DNA of 64,000 nucleotides from Neobacillus cucumis. Lineage in GTDB: Bacteria; Bacillota; Bacilli; Bacillales_B; DSM-18226. The stretch is from assembly GCF_023715505.1 (NCBI RefSeq), contig NZ_JAMBOH010000004.1:248001-312000 (forward strand), written 5' to 3'. Below the pieces are notes generated by a model. It ran no database searches and had not been told where the DNA came from. It saw only the letters and a list, made by a program, of their open reading frames with translations. Shown here one piece after another: positions 9,307 to 18,679 of the stretch. The stretch's first letter is position 1. Each line of letters starts with the position of its first letter. A program made the position numbers and the translations under genes.

Positions 9307-12300
9307 GTGATTAAAAAATTCTCAAAGAAAAAATTACCGGTTGTCGTAAGTTCGGCTATGGTCTTATCGATGTTCTCTGGAATTGGAATGGTTACCCCAA
9401 AACAAACCCATGCAGCCGAGTTGACTAGTCTCAAATTTGACTTTGGTTCCAGTACTAGTCCTGTTGCTAAAGGATATACACAAGTAGCTAACACAATGAT
9501 TTATAGCAGTGAAAAAGGATATGGACTAAACAAGGGAGTCGATTATCGCGATCGTGGAACTCCGGATGATCTTTTAAGAGATTTTGTTATTAATAGTAAT
9601 TATGGATTTTCGGTGGATGTTCCAAATGGTGAATATTACGTAAAAGTTACAGCGGGCGACTCCATCGCATCTAATAAAACGAATCTTTCGATAGAGGGAA
9701 AAGCACTCGGTACCATTTCAACTAGCAGTGGGAAATTTTCAGAAAAAGATGAAATGATTCCAGTCCAGGATGGACAAATGAATTTTGCATTTAGCGGAGA
9801 TGGCCGGGTCAATGCCATTGAAATTTTCCCTATGACTACTCCTACAGGTTTAACATTAACTGAAAAGAAACTGTATCCGGATACGTCTGTCTCCTTAAAA
9901 TGGGATCAATTAAATGGGGCCGAAAGTTACAATATTTATCGTAAAGCAGATGGAGACGCATCACCGACGAAGGTAGGAAGCTCAAGTACGCCCGAATTTA
10001 TCGATGAAACGGTTCAGCTGGGGTTTAAATATGAATATACAGTTTCCCAAGTAAATGAGAGTGGCATCGAGTCTGGAAAAAGCACACCTATTAATGTTGC
10101 TTTAGTGGATGAAACAAAGGCATTACCTGAATCTCCAACTAGTCTTACACTTGTTAATTCAACCGATAAATCTATATCCTTTACATGGAAGGGTGCCGAG
10201 GATGCTTTGATGTATTATGTGTATCGGGCAAAATCATCACAAGGACCATTTGAAAGAGTCGGCATCTCAAATAATGGTGAATTTACTGACCAGTCTATTT
10301 CACCAACAAGACACTACTATTATAGGGTTTCGGCTGTTAGTTTAGGAGGTATTTCGGATCCTTCAAATTCCATTGAGACACCCATAACGAAAGTACTCCA
10401 ACGTCAAATGGAAAATCTCGATCGAGGTTTAGTTGCTGTTAAGGTGGAGAATGGTGTTTATGTGGGCTGGCGTATGTTAGGGACAGATCCAGAAGGTGTT
10501 GCCTTTAACGTTTATCGAGACGGCCAAAAGGTTAATAAAGAGCCTATTACATCGAGCACAAACTTTTTAGACAAAAATGGAACAAAGGATTCCAAATATG
10601 ATATCCGTGCGGTATTTAATGGGAACGAAGAACCGCTCGCAGAAGCTGCAGCAACCGTATGGGGACAGAATTATTACGACCTCCCAATCCAGAAACCACA
10701 AGGGGGAACTACGCCTGATGGAAAATCCTATACATACAGTGCCAACGATGCAAGTGTAGGGGATGTGGATGGAGATGGTCAATACGAAATCATCCTAAAA
10801 TGGTATCCAAGCAATGCAAAGGATAATTCTCAATCAGGCTATACTGGAAATACGTATGTTGATGCCTATAAGTTTGATGGCACAAGACTGTGGCGGATCG
10901 ATTTAGGCAAAAATATTCGTTCCGGGGCCCATTATACACAAATGATGGTTTATGATTTAGATGGAGACGGTAAAGCAGAAGTTGCGATCAAAACGGCGGA
11001 TGGAACCGTTGATGGCCAAGGAACTGTAATTGGTGATGCCAATGCGGATTACCGGAATTCAAGCGGCTATATTTTAAGCGGGCCAGAATTTTTAACTATA
11101 TTCGATGGCTTAACAGGGAAAGCCCTAACAACCGTCGATTATGATCCACCAAGAGGCAATGTCGCTGATTGGGGAGATAGCTACGGTAATCGTGTAGACC
11201 GCTTTTTAGCTGGTATTGCCTATCTGGATGGGGAAAGACCAAGCCTAATTATGGCACGAGGCTATTACACAAGAGCCGTCATAGCAGCTTATAATTGGCG
11301 TGATGGGAAATTAACGAAAGTGTGGACGTTTGATAGTAACAAATCAGGGAATGAGGGTTATGCGGGTCAAGGATATCACAATTTAAGTGTGGCTGATGTT
11401 GACCAGGATGGCAAAGATGAAATTATCTATGGTGCAGCAGCTATTGATGATAATGGAACCGGGCTCTATACCACTGGACTAGGCCATGGAGATGCCGAAC
11501 ATCTAGGGGATTTAGATCCTACCCGACCAGGCTTAGAATTTTTTGCGGTACATGAGCATACAGATGCCAAGTACGGAATTGAATTCCGTGATGCGGAAAC
11601 AGGAGAAGCCATTTGGGGTGAATATACCGGAAGAGATACTGGGAGAGGATTGTCTGCGGATATTGATCCAAGGTACCCAGGGGAGGAATCATGGGCCGTT
11701 GGCGGCGCATGGAATGATACTACCGGTGGTTTATTCACTGCAAAAGGTGAAAAAATTTCCACAACTATTCCAGGAGCTAACTTTGCGATATGGTGGGATG
11801 GTGACCTCCAGCGTGAAGTACTAGATCATGGGAATTTTGATGAAACCAATCAGGTTGGGGTAGGAATGATTGGAAAGTGGGACTATCAAAATAACAAACT
11901 AGTCAATATTCTAACAGCGAATGGGACCTTCTCAAACAATGGAACAAAAGGAAACCCAAGCTTACAGGTAGATTTATTAGGTGATTGGCGAGAAGAAGTC
12001 ATTTGGAGAACGGAAGATAGCAGTGCACTACGTATCTACACAACAACAGATGTGACCGAACAACGTATCCGGACACTCATGCATGACCCTGTTTACCGTT
12101 CTGGTATTGCTTGGCAAAATGTGGGCTATAATCAGCCGCCGCATACTAGTTACTTCTTAGGAAATGATATGGCTGCCCCTCCAGTGCCTAGCATGTACTT
12201 GAATAAAGTAATTACTGCTAATGTTGATGTCAATCCGAATTCAATTGATACGAAACAGACAAACGGCAATGTTCCATTGACTGTTAATATTGAATTGAAT

Positions 12301-12546
12301 AAGGAACATGAAGTGGCAGATATCAATTCTGCTACTGTAAAAATGGTTGTTAATGGTAAAACGATCTTTGCTGAATCTCATCCGTCTGTCAATGGAAAGA
12401 AAACCAATAAGTTAATGGTTAAATTTGATAAAAAACAAGTTTCAGAAGCTCTAAAAGGATACACTGGAACTGTTCAAATTACTATTACCGGGTTCTTACA
12501 AGACGGGGACAGCTTTAATGCGAAGGCTGAGTTAACTCTAAAATAA
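9307..12546 (+). CDS. Secreted rhamnogalacturonan lyase, PL11 family (YesW/YesX-like)
   Basis: This is an extracellular enzyme that cleaves the rhamnose-galacturonate backbone of rhamnogalacturonan I by beta-elimination. A signal peptide (about residues 1-37, likely cut after THA) precedes a galactose-binding-like domain (about 40-180) starting LKFDFGSS. Two fibronectin type III repeats follow (about 181-362), then the large PL11 beta-propeller (from RQMENLDRGLVAVKV to about residue 960) with repeated D-x-D-x-D-G calcium loops such as DVDGDGQYE and DLDGDGKAE. A C-terminal beta domain ends the protein. At 1079 residues it is longer than B. subtilis YesW because of the added N-terminal modules. 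GTG start at 9307 with AGGAGG 6 bp upstream. It should produce the oligosaccharides the ABC system imports. Confidence 0.93.
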   Translation: MIKKFSKKKLPVVVSSAMVLSMFSGIGMVTPKQTHAAELTSLKFDFGSSTSPVAKGYTQVANTMIYSSEKGYGLNKGVDYRDRGTPDDLLRDFVINSNYGFSVDVPNGEYYVKVTAGDSIASNKTNLSIEGKALGTISTSSGKFSEKDEMIPVQDGQMNFAFSGDGRVNAIEIFPMTTPTGLTLTEKKLYPDTSVSLKWDQLNGAESYNIYRKADGDASPTKVGSSSTPEFIDETVQLGFKYEYTVSQVNESGIESGKSTPINVALVDETKALPESPTSLTLVNSTDKSISFTWKGAEDALMYYVYRAKSSQGPFERVGISNNGEFTDQSISPTRHYYYRVSAVSLGGISDPSNSIETPITKVLQRQMENLDRGLVAVKVENGVYVGWRMLGTDPEGVAFNVYRDGQKVNKEPITSSTNFLDKNGTKDSKYDIRAVFNGNEEPLAEAAATVWGQNYYDLPIQKPQGGTTPDGKSYTYSANDASVGDVDGDGQYEIILKWYPSNAKDNSQSGYTGNTYVDAYKFDGTRLWRIDLGKNIRSGAHYTQMMVYDLDGDGKAEVAIKTADGTVDGQGTVIGDANADYRNSSGYILSGPEFLTIFDGLTGKALTTVDYDPPRGNVADWGDSYGNRVDRFLAGIAYLDGERPSLIMARGYYTRAVIAAYNWRDGKLTKVWTFDSNKSGNEGYAGQGYHNLSVADVDQDGKDEIIYGAAAIDDNGTGLYTTGLGHGDAEHLGDLDPTRPGLEFFAVHEHTDAKYGIEFRDAETGEAIWGEYTGRDTGRGLSADIDPRYPGEESWAVGGAWNDTTGGLFTAKGEKISTTIPGANFAIWWDGDLQREVLDHGNFDETNQVGVGMIGKWDYQNNKLVNILTANGTFSNNGTKGNPSLQVDLLGDWREEVIWRTEDSSALRIYTTTDVTEQRIRTLMHDPVYRSGIAWQNVGYNQPPHTSYFLGNDMAAPPVPSMYLNKVITANVDVNPNSIDTKQTNGNVPLTVNIELNKEHEVADINSATVKMVVNGKTIFAESHPSVNGKKTNKLMVKFDKKQVSEALKGYTGTVQITITGFLQDGDSFNAKAELTLK

Positions 12547-12555
12547 TTCAAAAAG

Positions 12556-12595
12556 TGGGAGAGACAGCATTAAATAGGCTTTCTCTCCCATTTCA
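12556..12595 (+). terminator. Terminator-like hairpin after the lyase
   Basis: TGGGAGAGA (12556-12564) pairs with TCTCTCCCA (12582-12590), followed by TTTCAATT. The T run is short, so read-through into the esterase gene is possible. Confidence 0.55.
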
Positions 12596-12663
12596 ATTCA
12601 TTTTAAAGAACGTATGGTTACATATGGTTTTTAAACTTAATTTTAATGTGGGAAGGTGAAAGA

Positions 12664-13455
12664 ATGACAGAAATAATATTACTTTGGGATAATGTAAAGT
12701 TAGAAGAAAATGGACCAAATGAAAGTGCTCCAAGCATTCAGCCATATTTGCTTGAAGGACCTGGACCCTATCCTGTTATGATCGTTGTGGCAGGTGGAGG
12801 TTATGCAAGAAGAGCAGAACATGAGGCATACCCGATTGCAGAATGGCTAAATTCAATTGGAGTTTCAGCGGTGGTTCTCAACTATCGGGTTGCGCCTTTT
12901 AAACACCCTGTTCCATTAAATGATGCGAAGCGAGCAATTCGAATGGTTCGATATCATTCCGCAGATTGGAATCTAGATCCCAATCGTATAGGAATTCTTG
13001 GGTTTTCAGCTGGTGGCCATCTTGCATCAAGTGCGGGGACTCATTATGATTTTGGAAACCCAGTTGCAGAAGACCCTATCGAACGGTGTAGCAGCCGTCC
13101 TGATTTGATGGTACTTTGTTATCCTGTAATCTCGATGGGAGAATATACGCACGAAGGAAGCCGATTAAATTTATTAGGTGAAAAACCAGAAGCCGAGTTA
13201 GTGGAACTATTATCCAATGAAAATCAAATTACAGAGCAAACACCGCCGGCATTTTTATGGCATACAGCTGATGATGCCTCTGTTCCTGTTGAAAATAGTT
13301 TAAAATTTGTCGCCGGATTAGGCCGTCATAAAGTTCCCTTTGACCTTCATATCTTCGAAAGTGGCAGGCACGGGTTAGGTTTGGCGGAAGAACATCTCGA
13401 GGCTAGAGAATGGCCTAGACTATGTGAATTATGGTTGAGGAAACAGGGATTTTAG
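12664..13455 (+). CDS. Alpha/beta-hydrolase esterase (BD-FAE/acetyl esterase type)
   Basis: This is a 263-residue cytoplasmic serine esterase with no signal peptide. Visible features are the oxyanion loop VVAGGGY, the nucleophile motif GFSAGGH, an acid in HTADDASVP and the catalytic His in SGRHGLGL. The family deacylates sugars and oligosaccharides. Lying between a PL11 lyase and a GH43 enzyme, it probably removes acetyl groups from imported rhamnogalacturonan fragments. ATG 12664 is preferred because AAGGTGA precedes it; the earlier in-frame ATG lacks a site. The exact ester substrate cannot be read from the sequence. Confidence 0.82.
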   Translation: MTEIILLWDNVKLEENGPNESAPSIQPYLLEGPGPYPVMIVVAGGGYARRAEHEAYPIAEWLNSIGVSAVVLNYRVAPFKHPVPLNDAKRAIRMVRYHSADWNLDPNRIGILGFSAGGHLASSAGTHYDFGNPVAEDPIERCSSRPDLMVLCYPVISMGEYTHEGSRLNLLGEKPEAELVELLSNENQITEQTPPAFLWHTADDASVPVENSLKFVAGLGRHKVPFDLHIFESGRHGLGLAEEHLEAREWPRLCELWLRKQGF

Positions 13456-13503
13456 AAAACTAGTAAACAATTAAATTATTATCTTCAAAGGGAGGAAAGG
13501 CAT

Positions 13504-14376
13504 TTGTTAACAAAGGATGATATCCGCATTAGGGATCCTTTTATTCTATCAGACAGGGACTCTAACACTTATTATTTGTATGGCACTACGGATGAAAATG
13601 TTTGGAATGGGCCTTCGACAGGTTTCGATGCTTATAAAAGCAGTGATTTAAAAAACTGGGAGGGACCTTATCAAGTGTTTCGACCAGACGCTGAATTCTG
13701 GGCGGACCAACATTTCTGGGCACCGGAGGTTTTTTATCATAATGATCGATATTATATGTTTGCCAGTTTTAAAGCTGACGGAAAGTGCCGTGGAACCCAA
13801 ATCTTAACATCGAACGACCCATTAGGTCCATTTCATCCGTTAACAGAGGAGCCTGTAACACCACGAGATTGGGAATGTCTAGACGGAACTTTATTTATTG
13901 ATGAACATAAAAATCCTTGGCTTATCTTTTGTCACGAGTGGTTACAGGTCCACGACGGAGAAATTTGTGCTGTTCGATTAGCCTTAGATTTTAAATCGGC
14001 AATCGGGGACCCCATTGTTTTGATTAAGGCTTCTGATGCAAAGTGGACCATTCCTGTTCGGGGAGATACAGATTATGTGACAGATGGTCCATTTATCTAT
14101 CAAACACAAAATGGCGGTTTATTAATGATATGGTCAAGTAGGAGTGCAAGTGGTTATGCTGTTGGGATAGCCCGGTCATTAACAGGAACAATTGATGGGC
14201 CTTGGATTCACGAAGAGCAGCCATTAATGGATGAAGACGGGGGGCACGGTATGTTATTTAAAACATTCAAAAATGAATTAATGCTGACCATTCATGCGCC
14301 AAATCAAACTCCGAACGAGCGCCCCATTTTTTTACTAGTTGAGGAGCAAAACGGAAAATTAGAGGTTATCAAATAA
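13504..14376 (+). CDS. Glycoside hydrolase family 43 protein
   Basis: This is a 290-residue five-bladed beta-propeller glycosidase. It shows the GH43 catalytic-base region IRDPFIL near the N terminus, APEVFYHNDRYYMF around residue 80, and CLDGTLFIDE near residue 125. No signal peptide, so it acts inside the cell on imported oligosaccharides, probably trimming arabinose or galactose side chains. The TTG start at 13504 is supported by GGGAGG 8 bp upstream. It probably forms a unit with the esterase 48 bp before it. Subfamily and linkage specificity are not determinable here. Confidence 0.82.
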   Translation: MLTKDDIRIRDPFILSDRDSNTYYLYGTTDENVWNGPSTGFDAYKSSDLKNWEGPYQVFRPDAEFWADQHFWAPEVFYHNDRYYMFASFKADGKCRGTQILTSNDPLGPFHPLTEEPVTPRDWECLDGTLFIDEHKNPWLIFCHEWLQVHDGEICAVRLALDFKSAIGDPIVLIKASDAKWTIPVRGDTDYVTDGPFIYQTQNGGLLMIWSSRSASGYAVGIARSLTGTIDGPWIHEEQPLMDEDGGHGMLFKTFKNELMLTIHAPNQTPNERPIFLLVEEQNGKLEVIK

Positions 14377-14412
14377 TCGAGAGTTGCTATGCATCTGTCG
14401 ATTTATTTTTTT
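14375..14412 (+). terminator. Terminator after the GH43 gene
   Basis: AATCGAGAG (14375-14383) pairs with CTGTCGATT (14395-14403) with one mismatch and is followed by TATTTTTTTATT. The stem starts within the stop codon. Confidence 0.6.
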
Positions 14413-14427
14413 ATTAGCAGATAACTA

Positions 14428-14456
14428 TTCAAAAACAAACAAACATGTAATATAAT
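14428..14456 (+). promoter_or_regulatory. lutA promoter, nearly identical to the rhaEW promoter
   Basis: TTCAAA (14428-14433) and a perfect TATAAT (14451-14456) are 17 bp apart. The spacer carries AAACAAACAAACAT, and more A-rich AAACA/AAATA repeats follow to about 14485. The same arrangement occurs at 18602-18630, pointing to one common repressor, plausibly the DeoR-family protein at 63844. Confidence 0.75.
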
Positions 14457-14531
14457 TAAAACAAAAATAAATAAAAACAAAAAAACCAATTTCATCAGGT
14501 TTTTTAGCTCCATTTGAAGGGATGAGAAATA

Positions 14532-15248
14532 ATGAAGGTAAGCTTGTTTGCAACATGCCTTGTAGATATGTTCCAGAGTAATGTAGGGAAAGCTACTGTT
14601 GAACTGCTTGAGAGACTAGGCTGTGAGATTGAATTTCCGGAATCCCAAGTATGCTGCGGTCAGCCAGCTTATAATAGTGGTTATACAAAAGAATCTAAAG
14701 AGGCTATGAAGCGAATGATTGACACTTTTCAGCATGCTGAATATGTGGTGTGTCCATCCGGCTCATGTGCGTTTATGTTCCACGAATATCCTCATATCTT
14801 TAAAGGAGATCCTGTTTGGGAACCAAAGGCCAAAAAACTGGCAGCTAAAACATACGAACTGACTCAATTCATTGTAGATGTGTTAAAGGTTGAAGATGTT
14901 GGGGCGAAATTTGAGGGGAAAGCTACCTATCATACCTCTTGCCATATGACAAGACTACTAGGTGTTAAAAGAGCACCAATGATTCTATTAAATAATGTCA
15001 AAGGATTAGAGTTTACCGAATTACCAGGAAAAGAACAATGCTGTGGATTCGGAGGAACCTTCTCTGTTAAAATGACGCAAATTTCTGAGCAAATGGTTGA
15101 TGAAAAGGTTTGCCATGTGGAAGAAACAGAGGCAGATTATTTAATTGGTGCGGATGCAGGCTGTTTGATGAATATCGGCGGACGGATTGATCGCAAAGGA
15201 AAGCCGATTAAGGTGCTGCATATTGCGGAAGTATTAAATAGCCACTAA
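14532..15248 (+). CDS. lutA: L-lactate utilisation protein LutA
   Basis: This is a 238-residue (Fe-S)-binding subunit of the LutABC L-lactate oxidase complex, which converts L-lactate to pyruvate in the cytoplasm. Two CCG-domain motifs, [11 protein letters not shown] (about residue 41) and CCGFGGTFS (about residue 171), are the cysteine-rich signatures. Length matches B. subtilis LutA. GAAGGGATGAG precedes the ATG. It heads a three-gene operon with lutB and lutC. The promoter is shared in sequence with rhaEW, so here its likely role is to oxidise lactate formed from rhamnose-derived lactaldehyde. Confidence 0.96.
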   Translation: MKVSLFATCLVDMFQSNVGKATVELLERLGCEIEFPESQVCCGQPAYNSGYTKESKEAMKRMIDTFQHAEYVVCPSGSCAFMFHEYPHIFKGDPVWEPKAKKLAAKTYELTQFIVDVLKVEDVGAKFEGKATYHTSCHMTRLLGVKRAPMILLNNVKGLEFTELPGKEQCCGFGGTFSVKMTQISEQMVDEKVCHVEETEADYLIGADAGCLMNIGGRIDRKGKPIKVLHIAEVLNSH

Positions 15249-15299
15249 AAGATTTTTTGATGACCAACTACGAAATTGCTTGGAATGGGGGAAAAATAG

Positions 15300-16724
15300 A
15301 TGGCAATGAAAATCAGTGACCAGCAATTTAAGGAACGCGTTGATAATGGGATTCACGATTCCTTTATGCGCGGGGCAGTGGCCAGTGCGCAAGACGGTAT
15401 GGGTGTAAAAAGACGTGTTGCTGCTGAAGAACTTGGAAATTGGGAAGACTGGCGCTCACATGGGGAAGAAATCCGTCAGCATGTTTTAGAACACCTGGAT
15501 TATTATTTAGAGCAATTAAGCGAAAATGTGGCAAAACGGGGCGGGCATGTATTTTTTGCCCAAACAAAGGAAGAAGCCAATGAATATATTCGTGGCATCG
15601 TTCATCAAAAAAATGCAAAAAAAATAGTTAAATCAAAATCAATGGTAACTGAGGAAATCAGCTTAAATGGTATGTTGGAGCAGGAAGGCTGCGAGGTCAT
15701 TGAAACTGACCTTGGGGAATACATCCTCCAAGTGGATGACCACGATCCGCCATCCCATATTGTCGTACCAGCTTTACATAAAAATAAAGAGCAAATCAGG
15801 GATGTATTTACGGAAAAGCTTGGTTACACAAAGACTTCCAAGCCGGAGGAATTGGCTTGGCATGCAAGAGAAACCTTGCGTCAGGAATATTTGACAGCTG
15901 ATATTGGAATCACTGGCTGTAACTTTGCTGTTGCCGAGACAGGATCATTCAGTCTTGTTACTAATGAAGGGAATGCTGATTTAGTTACAGCCTTACCAAA
16001 GACACAAATTACCGTAATGGGAATGGAGCGGATTGTTCCGACCTTTGAAGAGATGGAAGTTCTCGTCTCCCTATTAACTAGAAGTGCCGTTGGGCAGAAG
16101 TTAACAAGTTATATCACAGTGCTAACAGGACCTAGAGAGGAATTGGATGTAGACGGTCCAGAAGAATTCCACCTAGTGATCGTGGATAATGGCAGGTCTA
16201 ATATACTTGGCGGAGAATTCCAATCCGTTCTCCAATGTATCCGTTGTGCAGCATGTGTCAATGTTTGTCCCGTTTATCGTCATGTCGGGGGACATTCCTA
16301 TGGATCTATTTATGCGGGACCAATTGGAGCGGTCTTGTCACCATTACTAGGCGGTTATGATGATTATAAAGAACTTCCATATGCGTCAACACTTTGTGGG
16401 GCTTGTACCGAAGTTTGTCCAGTGAAAATTCCGCTGCACAATCTTCTTCATAAGCATCGTGAAGTAATAGTAGAAAAAGAAGGAAAAGCACCGATCTCAG
16501 AAAAATTGGCTATGAAGGCATTTGGCTTAGGTGCTTCTTCACCAACTTTATATAAAATTGGGTCCAAAATTGCTCCGGCCGCAATGACCCCATTTACAGT
16601 TGGAGATAAGATTTCAAAAGGACCTGGACCATTAAAAGCCTGGACCGATATTCGCGAGTTTCCAGCACCAAATAAAGAAAGATTCAGAGATTGGTTTAAA
16701 AACCGAGAACAAGGGGGCAAATGA
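15300..16724 (+). CDS. lutB: L-lactate utilisation iron-sulfur protein LutB
   Basis: This is a 474-residue subunit with an N-terminal LUD domain and two ferredoxin-type 4Fe-4S motifs, [15 protein letters not shown] (about residue 313) and [13 protein letters not shown] (about residue 366). It transfers electrons during L-lactate oxidation. GGGGG lies 8 bp before the ATG, 51 bp after lutA. Its stop overlaps an ATG used or bypassed at the start of lutC. Length and motifs fit the family fully. Confidence 0.96.
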   Translation: MAMKISDQQFKERVDNGIHDSFMRGAVASAQDGMGVKRRVAAEELGNWEDWRSHGEEIRQHVLEHLDYYLEQLSENVAKRGGHVFFAQTKEEANEYIRGIVHQKNAKKIVKSKSMVTEEISLNGMLEQEGCEVIETDLGEYILQVDDHDPPSHIVVPALHKNKEQIRDVFTEKLGYTKTSKPEELAWHARETLRQEYLTADIGITGCNFAVAETGSFSLVTNEGNADLVTALPKTQITVMGMERIVPTFEEMEVLVSLLTRSAVGQKLTSYITVLTGPREELDVDGPEEFHLVIVDNGRSNILGGEFQSVLQCIRCAACVNVCPVYRHVGGHSYGSIYAGPIGAVLSPLLGGYDDYKELPYASTLCGACTEVCPVKIPLHNLLHKHREVIVEKEGKAPISEKLAMKAFGLGASSPTLYKIGSKIAPAAMTPFTVGDKISKGPGPLKAWTDIREFPAPNKERFRDWFKNREQGGK

Positions 16725-16726
16725 TT

Positions 16727-17446
16727 ATGGCAGGAACTATACAAAATCGAGAAGCCTTTCTAAATCAAATTGCCACTAGACTTGGGCGTCCGCGAATTTC
16801 TACACCGGTTGAGAGACCAAGCTGGAACTTCCGCCCCCAAGATGAAGTGCTGAAAGATGCTTCGCAGGATGAATTAGTAGAGGTCCTAAAAGAACATTGT
16901 AAAAAAATCCATACAACAATTTATACGATTGATAGAAACGAGTTATCCTCCACCCTTAATGAAGTTGTCACTAATTTTGGCGGGGGCCCGGTTGTCACAT
17001 GGAAGGATGAGCGGTTTTCCCAGTGGGGACTCGATTCTTTAATGAAGCAAGAATGGCCAAACCAAAATATTGACGTGCATGAATGGGACCATACAAAGGG
17101 TGAAGAAAACATTGCTAAAGCAGAGCAGGCTAATGTTGGGATAACAATCAGTGAAATCACACTGGCTGAATCGGGAACAGTTGTTTTATTTAGTGATGAG
17201 AATAAAGGACGGACCGTAAGCTTTTTACCAGCTACCTATATTGCTTTAATTCCCAAGAGTTCCATTGTTCCTAGAATGACACAAGCAGCGCAAAAGATGA
17301 GGGAAATCCATCAAAAAACAGGCCATGTAGCATCCTGCATTAATTTTATAACTGGACCAAGTAATTCAGCCGACATTGAATTAAACCTTGTTGTGGGTGT
17401 GCATGGACCGGTAAAAGCAACCTATATTGTTATTAATGACCTATAA
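16727..17446 (+). CDS. lutC: L-lactate utilisation protein LutC
   Basis: This is a 239-residue LUD-domain protein, third subunit of the LutABC complex. The N terminus MAGTIQNREAFLNQIATRLGR resembles known LutC proteins. An ATG at 16721 overlaps the lutB stop, but the GGGGG site is 9 bp from the ATG at 16727, which also fits the family start. A strong terminator follows, closing the operon. Confidence 0.95.
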   Translation: MAGTIQNREAFLNQIATRLGRPRISTPVERPSWNFRPQDEVLKDASQDELVEVLKEHCKKIHTTIYTIDRNELSSTLNEVVTNFGGGPVVTWKDERFSQWGLDSLMKQEWPNQNIDVHEWDHTKGEENIAKAEQANVGITISEITLAESGTVVLFSDENKGRTVSFLPATYIALIPKSSIVPRMTQAAQKMREIHQKTGHVASCINFITGPSNSADIELNLVVGVHGPVKATYIVINDL

Positions 17447-17455
17447 TATGAGATA

Positions 17456-17515
17456 AAAAATAAGGCTGTTCAAGGAAATCATGAAAATTGATTTTTTCTG
17501 GACAGCTTTATTTTT
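17456..17515 (+). terminator. Strong terminator of the lut operon
   Basis: AAAAATAAGGCTGTTCA (17456-17472) pairs with TGGACAGCTTTATTTTT (17499-17515), 17 positions with two G-T-type pairs. The 3' arm supplies its own T run. Confidence 0.88.
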
Positions 17516-17548
17516 AGAATGAGCTTTGCCTTTTTTGCCTAAGAGAAA

Positions 17549-17562
17549 TGAAAACGTTTAAT
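17549..17562 (+). promoter_or_regulatory. cre-like CcpA site before the Gfo/Idh gene
   Basis: TGAAAACGTTTAAT matches 12 of 14 cre positions with the central AAACGTTT intact. It lies 36 bp before the start codon. Confidence 0.6.
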
Positions 17563-17597
17563 TTATGGGTGGATACTTAAAAAAGGGGGGATTTTTT

Positions 17598-18593
17598 ATG
17601 AAGGTTGGTTTTGTTGGTACAGGGTGGTTTTCCAAAACTCATGCACGTATTTTAGGGGAAATGAATGGAGTGGATGTTACAGCTTTTTGCGGCACCAGTA
17701 TGGAAAAGGCTGAGAAAGAGGCGAGGAATTGGTCAAATGCCACCGCATATGCAAATGTGGAAGAGATGTTAGACAAGCAAAAATTAGATGCTGTATATAT
17801 TTGTGTACCACCGTATGCTCATGGGGCCATTGAATATGCCTTACTTGAAAGGAATATCCCATTTTTTGTGGAAAAGCCGCTTGCAATGAATGATGCACCA
17901 GATGAAATTGCGAAGAAAATAGCAGAAACAGGACTTATTACATCGGTTGGTTATCACTGGCGTTATAAGGATTTAACTAATAGAGCTTTATCACTGCTGA
18001 ATGAAAGTCAAGTTGGGATGGCACTCGGTTATTGGATGGGAAATATGCCGATGGTTCCTTGGTGGAGAGATGTACATAAATCGGGCGGGCAATTTGTCGA
18101 ACAGACGACACATATTGTGGACTTATTACGTTACTTATGTGGTGAAATACACGAAGTATATGCTGCTTTTAATAATCAAATCATGCAGGGAAAGGTAGAG
18201 GGAACGACGGTGCCCGATGTTGGCAGTGTCACGATGAAACTAGAAAATGGGACCATTGCGACCATATACAATACGTGTATCCTGCCAAACTCTGGAAGGG
18301 TAGGACTTGAGTTATATTCAGATGAAGGGGTCATTGAACTACATAATGATTTATTACGAGTGGTGAAGGGGAATAGAGTAGAAGAATTTAAGGAAGAATC
18401 AAATCCATACATCACAGAGAATCAAATTTTTCTGGATGCTGTCCTAACCGGAGACACTTCTAAAATATTATCAACCTACCAAGATGCCTTAAAAACACAT
18501 CATGTAACAATGGCAGCAAATCAATCTGCTCTAAGTGGGCAACCTATATCTTTGAGAAAAAATAAAAAAACAAAAAAAATGAAAGATTTGTGA
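17598..18593 (+). CDS. Gfo/Idh/MocA-family NAD(P)-dependent dehydrogenase
   Basis: This is a 331-residue cytoplasmic oxidoreductase. The N-terminal Rossmann fold shows GFVGTGWFSKTHARIL, and the family signature EKP appears as FVEKPLAMN near residue 95. Substrates in this family are sugars, inositols or their acids. The ATG at 17598 has AGGGGGG 7 bp upstream. It is flanked by terminators or promoters on both sides, so it is likely its own unit, placed between lactate oxidation and rhamnulose-phosphate cleavage. A role on a pectin- or glycoside-derived sugar is plausible but unproven. Confidence 0.82.
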   Translation: MKVGFVGTGWFSKTHARILGEMNGVDVTAFCGTSMEKAEKEARNWSNATAYANVEEMLDKQKLDAVYICVPPYAHGAIEYALLERNIPFFVEKPLAMNDAPDEIAKKIAETGLITSVGYHWRYKDLTNRALSLLNESQVGMALGYWMGNMPMVPWWRDVHKSGGQFVEQTTHIVDLLRYLCGEIHEVYAAFNNQIMQGKVEGTTVPDVGSVTMKLENGTIATIYNTCILPNSGRVGLELYSDEGVIELHNDLLRVVKGNRVEEFKEESNPYITENQIFLDAVLTGDTSKILSTYQDALKTHHVTMAANQSALSGQPISLRKNKKTKKMKDL

Positions 18594-18601
18594 ACTTTCT
18601 A

Positions 18602-18630
18602 TTCAAAAATAAACAAACATATATTATAAT
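18602..18630 (+). promoter_or_regulatory. rhaEW promoter, nearly identical to the lutA promoter
   Basis: TTCAAA (18602-18607), a 17-bp spacer and TATAAT (18625-18630). From CTATTCAAAAA through AAACAAACAT to TATAAT the sequence matches the lutA promoter at all but a few positions. A-rich AAACA repeats continue to 18665. Confidence 0.78.
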
Positions 18631-18679
18631 AAAAACAGAAGATAACAAACATAAAAACAAAATAAACGGAGGATTTCGG

